A stretch of 64,000 bases of DNA, taken from contig JABDRB010000009.1 of assembly GCA_013041925.1 (NCBI GenBank), forward strand, positions 124,001 through 188,000, written 5' to 3'. Positions within the stretch are counted from its first letter, which is position 1. Each line of letters starts with the position of its first letter. Positions 59,351 through 64,000 of the stretch are shown one piece after another. The notes under the pieces are model-generated. The model was not told the DNA's origin, made no database searches, and was given only the letters and a program-made list of their open reading frames with translations. This stretch comes from Akkermansiaceae bacterium. GTDB lineage: Bacteria > Verrucomicrobiota > Verrucomicrobiia > Verrucomicrobiales > Akkermansiaceae. The position numbers were made by a program, and so were the translations under genes.

Positions 59351-59692
59351 ATGAAAATTAAAAAATACATCCAAATACTCGCCCTGCTAACCTTTGTCCC
59401 ATTCATGTTCGCATCATGCAGTGAAGACAAAACTGATGCTGCCAAAGCTGACATCGAGCAATCCTCAGCCAAACCATATCCTCTCGATACCTGCATCGTT
59501 TCTGATGAAGAGCTAGGTTCGATGGGAGCTGTTTACGCATTTGTTCACGAAGATCAGGTAATCAAAATGTGCTGTAAAAAGTGCTTACCTAAATTCAACA
59601 AAAACCCAGAAAAATACCTCTCAAAACTCAAGAGAGGCAAGGGTTCTGAAAGCGACCGTGATCAAACGGATCACAGTGGCCACAATCATTAA
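59351..59692 (+). CDS. Metal-binding lipoprotein with a YHS/TRASH-like motif
   Basis: A 113-residue protein with a lipoprotein signal ending in the lipobox ASC (about residue 23). The mature part has YPLDTCIVSDEELGSMG, then IKMCCKKCLPKFNKNPEKYL, the Cys-x(n)-CCxxC arrangement of YHS/TRASH-like heavy-metal domains, and a His-rich tail (HSGHNH). Likely binds copper or silver in the periplasm for delivery to the efflux pump. The frame is open back to 59249; ATG 59351 gives the proper signal. Confidence 0.75.
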   Translation: MKIKKYIQILALLTFVPFMFASCSEDKTDAAKADIEQSSAKPYPLDTCIVSDEELGSMGAVYAFVHEDQVIKMCCKKCLPKFNKNPEKYLSKLKRGKGSESDRDQTDHSGHNH

Positions 59693-59707
59693 ACTATTTA
59701 TCAATGG

Positions 59708-59737
59708 TATTCTGGAGAGGGGCACCTTTCCAGAATA
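59708..59737 (+). promoter_or_regulatory. Perfect hairpin between the lipoprotein and tolC-like genes
   Basis: TATTCTGGA pairs perfectly with TCCAGAATA across 12 bases, 15 bases after one stop codon and 18 before the next ATG. No T-run follows, so it may be an mRNA processing or stability element rather than a terminator. Confidence 0.5.
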
Positions 59738-59755
59738 TCCAACCTATGAATCACC

Positions 59756-61075
59756 ATGAGACTATTTCTATCATCCCTAATCCTTGTATCCAGCCTGTTA
59801 CTAATAGGTTGTCAAACAACCAAAACAACCACTCAGAATGCAGTGACTAACCCTAGTCATCTAGCTCCCCCTGTAAGAACAAGCAACTACTCCATTCCAT
59901 CCAGTTCGGGGCTGGACAATATCATCTCACTAGCAATGACGCATCACCCGTCCTTAGTTGCAGCACAGCAAAAAATACAACGACTTCAGGCTAGAGTTCC
60001 ACAGGCACGAACTCTTCCCGACCCGAAAGCTCGCATCAGTGCCGGAAGCCTTGCGGAGACAGCCGCTGGCCGAACCTCCGCAATGGCTGGGATTGAGCAA
60101 CAAATACCATTTCCAGGAAAACGGAAAGCAGCAGCACAGGCAGCGCAGAAAGAAGCTGATGCAGCCAGAGCCGAGCTTGAAAACCTCAAGCTGCTCATAG
60201 CCGAGCGCATCAGAATCGCCTATTGGAATTACTACCTCGCATATCAAAACCAGCGCATCAATAGAGACAGCAAAAGTGTGCTGAAGACCATACAGGAAGT
60301 GGTTCAAGCCAGAGTGAAAGCCAATAAAGCGACTCAAGCCGACATTCTCAGGGTTTCCACTGAAATCAGCAAAGTTGACCAGCAACTCATTGCCGCGCTT
60401 CAACAAGTCAGCAGTGCCAGAGCCACACTCAACTCTCTGCTAAACCGTCCCGCAGGGGCACATTTGCCCTACCCCAAACGCTCATCCGTTCCGAGCCAGG
60501 GCAGCCTGAGTAAGTTGATTGCAAGAGCGGAGGCCACTCACCCTACCGTCAGGGCAGGGCAGGCAAAGATGACCGCTTTCCAGCATCGCTTACGAAAAGC
60601 CCGCCTCGACGCATACCCCGATTTCCTAATCGGTGCCCAACACGCTTGGGTATCAGACTCAGGTCTTTCTCCCGCAGCTAACGGAAAAGACCAAACAATG
60701 TTCACGTTGGGGGTGACTATCCCACTCTGGCAAAAACCCCGCAAAGCAAAGGTTCGTGAAGCCAGCGCGGGGGTGGCCGAGATGCGAGCCAATGTGGCAA
60801 CTTCCAGATCGGAACTTCGCCTGCGCATCGAAGATGCGTGGTTCCGAGCCAAATCATCACGTGAAATGATTACACTGTTCGATCAACGCCTTATTCCTGA
60901 TGCCCAACAGGCACACGATTTATCGCTTCAGGCATACAGCTCAGGGACACAATCCTTTGTCGATGTGCTCGATACATGGAGATTGCTACTCAAATTCCAA
61001 CTCCAGCAGGAAGGAAACCGAGCCTCGCTCGGCAAGGCATCAGCATCACTTAAAAGTGCCGCTGCAATTCGATAA
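59756..61075 (+). CDS. TolC-family outer membrane efflux lipoprotein (CusC-like)
   Basis: Forms the outer membrane channel of a tripartite efflux system. The 439-residue protein has a lipoprotein signal (LIGCQTT, cysteine about 19) and two repeats of the OEP layout (LISLAMTHHPSLVAAQQKI, and in the second half a matching ATHPTVRAGQAKM). ARTLPDPKARISAG, PFPGKRKAA and a final QSFVDVLDTWRLLLKFQ are typical of the CusC/CzcC group. Directly upstream of the CusB-like gene (19-base gap). Confidence 0.9.
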   Translation: MRLFLSSLILVSSLLLIGCQTTKTTTQNAVTNPSHLAPPVRTSNYSIPSSSGLDNIISLAMTHHPSLVAAQQKIQRLQARVPQARTLPDPKARISAGSLAETAAGRTSAMAGIEQQIPFPGKRKAAAQAAQKEADAARAELENLKLLIAERIRIAYWNYYLAYQNQRINRDSKSVLKTIQEVVQARVKANKATQADILRVSTEISKVDQQLIAALQQVSSARATLNSLLNRPAGAHLPYPKRSSVPSQGSLSKLIARAEATHPTVRAGQAKMTAFQHRLRKARLDAYPDFLIGAQHAWVSDSGLSPAANGKDQTMFTLGVTIPLWQKPRKAKVREASAGVAEMRANVATSRSELRLRIEDAWFRAKSSREMITLFDQRLIPDAQQAHDLSLQAYSSGTQSFVDVLDTWRLLLKFQLQQEGNRASLGKASASLKSAAAIR

Positions 61076-61094
61076 TTTAAACAACAATAACACT

Positions 61095-63308
61095 ATGAAA
61101 AACTCTAACATAATCAAAACCCTGTTAATCCTGGTCAAAAAACCAGTCGCAGTCTTACTCCCTATCACCTTATTTTTTGCAGGCTGGTGGTTTGCCCTCC
61201 CATCTGAGCAAAAAGACACTACCAGCAACACAAGCTCGGAAAGTGCTCAGGAATGGACATGTTCAATGCACCCTCAGATTAGGCAGCCCAATCCAGGCCT
61301 TTGCCCGATCTGCAATATGGACCTCATCCCTCTTGAAGCAGGAAATGATGAAGGTGGTTTACGTGAAATCGTCGTAAGTGCAGAAGCCGCAGCGCTCCTT
61401 GATCTGCGAGTCAGCCCAGTGATAAAGGCACCAGCACAAGTTGACGTGAGCTTGTTCGGAAAAATTGACTACGACGAACGCAAAATCGTCACCACCACTG
61501 CTCGAATAAGTGGAAGGATCGACCGCCTTTATGCTGATTTTACAGGCACCACCGTAAGCAAAGGTGATGCCATAGCTAAAATCTACAGCCCTGAACTCTA
61601 CGTAGCCCAAGAGGAACTCATTAGAGCAGTAAAATCCATCAACGATTCCGGCTCCCAATCGGTGCGCAACATTCGCACAAACTTGCTCAATGCCGCCCGA
61701 GAAAAACTGCGACTCCTAGAGCTTACCGAGTCACAAATCGCAGCCATCGAAAAACAGAAAAAACCCAATGATCACATTACAATTTCTGCACCGCAGAGTG
61801 GAATCATCGTCAACTTAAACGCTAAAGAAGGACAATATCTGAAAACTGGCGACCCGCTCTTTGGCATAGCTCAACTGAATTCTGTATGGTTGAAAATGGA
61901 AGCCTACGAGTCCGATCTTCCTTGGTTGCGATACGCACAGGATGTGTCTTTCAAAGTTGAAGCACTTCCTGGTAAGACATTCCACGGGCGCATAGCCTTT
62001 ATCGACCCTCAGCTAGACCCTAACAGACGGGTGGTAAAAGTTAGGGTGAATGTCGAAAACAAGAAGCTACTTCTCAAGCCTGGCATGTTCGCAAACGCAA
62101 ATGTCCAAGCCAATGTAGCGTTACACGGGCGCGTTCTTAGTGCCGATCTGGCAGGAAAATGGATCAGCCCGATGCATCCTGAAATAATCAAAGATGAAGC
62201 TGGAACCTGCGATATATGCGGTATGCCCCTTGTCCCCGCTGAAAAATTTGGCTTTGTTGCACCCTCCGGCCCAGTTGAGAATCCTCTGCTTATTCCAGTT
62301 AGCTCGGTACTTCGCACAGGCAACAGGGCGGTGGTCTATGTTCGCCTTCCTAACAAAACCGAACCCATTTTTGAGGGGCGCGAAATAGTGCTAGGAGCAC
62401 GTGCAGGCAACTACTTCATCGTTAAAAGCGGATTAGGCGTGGGTGAACTAGTCGTTACTAAAGGGGGCTACAAACTTGATAGTGAATTACAGATTAAAGC
62501 CAAGCCCTCCATGATGAATCCCAATGCTGGTATCCAAGAACGCTCTGCCAACAACGCTCCTGCTCAAATAGCCGGTCAATGGTCATCACTGCTCCGCACT
62601 TACGGCAAACTCGCTCTTGCCATGGAGAAAGGCGACCACGATTCCGCTACTGCTGAACTCGAAAGCATGAAATCCGCACTTGAGAGCATCAAGCACGATC
62701 AGCTCCAACCTAAAGAGCTGGCTCTTTGGAAAGAATTTTCGATGCGCCTCGCCAATATTCTCACAGAGGTGGCTGATATGCCTGCGAACACTTCCACCCT
62801 CTCTATTATCCGACACCAGATGGAGGAAACTCGTCGCTATGTTGGCCTTTCTGCTACTCCCATTGCACCGATCAAATCGGATACTCAATGGATAGCCCCT
62901 CTAGCGGCTACTAAAAACGCATACTTGTCCCTCGCTAAAGCACTTGCCGCCGATAAGGAGCAAGAAGCCTTAAAGGCCATTCCGCAAGTAATCACCGAGG
63001 CCAGAAAACTACCCAGCGATGATCATACCGATAAACTTCTGCAAGCTCTCAAGCATCTCAACATGCAGAAAAATATCAAGGGCACACGAGCTGCATTCAA
63101 ACCTGTTAGCATAGCCCTCATCTCCATCATTCGCAAACACGGCATCGACCATCTCGGCAACCTTTATGTCATACACTGCCCCATGGCAGACAAGAACAAG
63201 GGCGGTGATTGGCTATCAGAGAAAAACGAAGTCAGGAACCCCTACTTCGGAAGCTCCATGCTCGGCTGCGGAGATGTGACCGACACGCTTTCAAAAGGGA
63301 GCAAGTAA
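61095..63308 (+). CDS. cusB: CusB-like periplasmic adaptor with two metal-binding motifs and a DUF3347-like tail
   Basis: A 737-residue protein, longer than usual CusB (about 400). An N-terminal anchor at 12-35 is followed by heavy-metal-binding domain 1 at 54-79 (CSMHPQIRQPNPGLCPICNM). The membrane-fusion core (hairpin near 190-235, lipoyl/barrel regions to about 350) carries a second such motif at about 356-384 (MHPEIIKDEAGTCDICGMPL), then the end of the core. A helical C-terminal part (about 500-730) resembles DUF3347, with YVIHCPMAD and NPYFGSSMLGCGD, likely metal ligands. The ATG at 61095 is preferred over in-frame starts inside the tolC gene. Confidence 0.88.
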   Translation: MKNSNIIKTLLILVKKPVAVLLPITLFFAGWWFALPSEQKDTTSNTSSESAQEWTCSMHPQIRQPNPGLCPICNMDLIPLEAGNDEGGLREIVVSAEAAALLDLRVSPVIKAPAQVDVSLFGKIDYDERKIVTTTARISGRIDRLYADFTGTTVSKGDAIAKIYSPELYVAQEELIRAVKSINDSGSQSVRNIRTNLLNAAREKLRLLELTESQIAAIEKQKKPNDHITISAPQSGIIVNLNAKEGQYLKTGDPLFGIAQLNSVWLKMEAYESDLPWLRYAQDVSFKVEALPGKTFHGRIAFIDPQLDPNRRVVKVRVNVENKKLLLKPGMFANANVQANVALHGRVLSADLAGKWISPMHPEIIKDEAGTCDICGMPLVPAEKFGFVAPSGPVENPLLIPVSSVLRTGNRAVVYVRLPNKTEPIFEGREIVLGARAGNYFIVKSGLGVGELVVTKGGYKLDSELQIKAKPSMMNPNAGIQERSANNAPAQIAGQWSSLLRTYGKLALAMEKGDHDSATAELESMKSALESIKHDQLQPKELALWKEFSMRLANILTEVADMPANTSTLSIIRHQMEETRRYVGLSATPIAPIKSDTQWIAPLAATKNAYLSLAKALAADKEQEALKAIPQVITEARKLPSDDHTDKLLQALKHLNMQKNIKGTRAAFKPVSIALISIIRKHGIDHLGNLYVIHCPMADKNKGGDWLSEKNEVRNPYFGSSMLGCGDVTDTLSKGSK

Positions 63309-63355
63309 GCAATGCTGCAAGTCACGACCTAAATTTACTATTAGCTACTAACAAA

Positions 63356-64000
63356 ATGTCAAAACTTATCCATTTCTGTCTAAACCAAAAACTGGTTGTC
63401 CTCATCCTTCTCACATTCGTGATTGGATGGGGTGCGCGTGTTGCCCCATTCGATTGGGACACTGGCACTTACCCACGTGACCCTGTTGCCGTCGATGCCA
63501 TCCCAGACCTCGGTGATAACCAACAAATTATCTTCACTGAGTATATGGGGCGCTCACCCCAAGATGTAGAAGATCAAATCAGCTATCCACTCACCGTTTC
63601 CCTGCTCGGCATACCAGGTGTTCAGGAGGTGCGTAGCTATTCCATGTTCGGTCTATCTTATGTCTATCTCATTTTCGAGGAAGATGTAGATTACTACTGG
63701 AGTAGAAGTAGGATATTAGAAAAACTGAATTCCCTCCCTTCTGGAACCTTACCCAATGGGGTAATTCCTGCTCTGGGACCAGATGCCACCGGCCTCGGGC
63801 AAGTTTATCAGTATTTCCTCGAAGGCCAAGATCCCTCGGGAAACCCAACCCCAGGTTGGAATCCCGAGGAGCTTCGCTCCATTCAAGATTGGTATGTTAG
63901 ATACTCATTACTGGGCGCTGAAGGCGTGGCTGAGGTCGCCTCCGTTGGCGGCTTTGTGAAGCAGTACCAGGTCGAGGTTGACCCAGTAAAACTTCAAGCA
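63356..64000 (+). CDS. cusA: CusA-like heavy-metal RND efflux pump (3' partial)
   Basis: The inner membrane proton-driven pump of the operon; the first 215 codons are visible and the gene runs off the window. It has the N-terminal membrane helix (LVVLILLTFVIGWG), then DAIPDLGDNQQIIFTEYMGR and QDVEDQISYPLTVSLLGIPG, which are characteristic of CusA/CzcA pumps, and GPDATGLGQVYQYFLEG. The class of pump is certain; copper/silver rather than cobalt/zinc/cadmium is inferred from the adaptor's metal-binding motifs. Confidence 0.95.
   Translation, partial: MSKLIHFCLNQKLVVLILLTFVIGWGARVAPFDWDTGTYPRDPVAVDAIPDLGDNQQIIFTEYMGRSPQDVEDQISYPLTVSLLGIPGVQEVRSYSMFGLSYVYLIFEEDVDYYWSRSRILEKLNSLPSGTLPNGVIPALGPDATGLGQVYQYFLEGQDPSGNPTPGWNPEELRSIQDWYVRYSLLGAEGVAEVASVGGFVKQYQVEVDPVKLQA

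Overview
The window looks like a chromosomal segment of a Verrucomicrobiota bacterium, probably of the Akkermansiaceae/Verrucomicrobiaceae type. That inference rests on gene content: Tat-exported Gfo/Idh/MocA oxidoreductases, a DUF1549/DUF1553-DUF1501 pair, a DUF6288-type PDZ/HEAT protein, very large secreted proteins and DUF3592 proteins. No rRNA is present to confirm it.

Bases 1-40,480 are chromosomal and relatively GC-rich. They hold the end of a VWA/YfbK-like gene and a 2,327-residue double-headed envelope protein (1-7.9 kb); a secreted oxidoreductase, an LPG-synthase-like flippase, a lipoprotein and a YadA-like adhesin (8-13 kb); and an internally duplicated membrane-anchored protein (13.3-14.8 kb). 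A 4.4-kb block with a BNR_4 propeller gene and a DUF6288 gene is bounded by a 72-bp direct repeat derived from the 3' end of apbE. Then follow apbE with an Agl23-like glycosyltransferase, a GT2 enzyme, and a DoxX/oxidoreductase/discoidin-like operon. Housekeeping genes come next: an RsuA-family pseudouridine synthase, fucU, an MGMT-family gene, trpS, selO, a gyrA/parC homologue, thrC, and the DUF1549/DUF1501 pair.

A tRNA-Tyr at 40.6 kb marks a change in character. From about 40.8 to 58.7 kb the DNA is visibly more AT-rich, with accessory genes. It encodes a repeat-rich secreted protein flanked by 15-bp direct repeats, an excisionase-like HTH protein, a TerY-C-like zinc ribbon and a sigma factor. 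A compact five-gene operon follows (TM protein with a J-like tail, VWA, SH3-tailed membrane protein, polytopic membrane protein, HTH). Next are ArdA between two hairpin-dense blocks, a PIN-like/HNH nuclease pair, a VirD4-type coupling protein, MobC, a MOBP-type relaxase and a tyrosine recombinase. No mating-pore genes are visible, so the best reading is an integrative mobilizable element that borrows a conjugation channel from another element. Its exact ends were not found.

Bases 58.7-64.0 kb hold a copper/silver-type efflux operon: a Cys-rich exported protein, a metal-binding lipoprotein, a TolC-family lipoprotein, a CusB-like adaptor with two heavy-metal-binding motifs plus a DUF3347-like tail, and the start of cusA. 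It is preceded by a good sigma-70 promoter whose spacer contains a perfect dyad, a likely operator. The operon runs off the right end, so whether it is cargo of the element cannot be settled here.

The strongest candidates for undescribed biology are the five-gene VWA/J-like operon with its sigma factor, the PIN-like/HNH pair, and the hairpin arrays around ardA.
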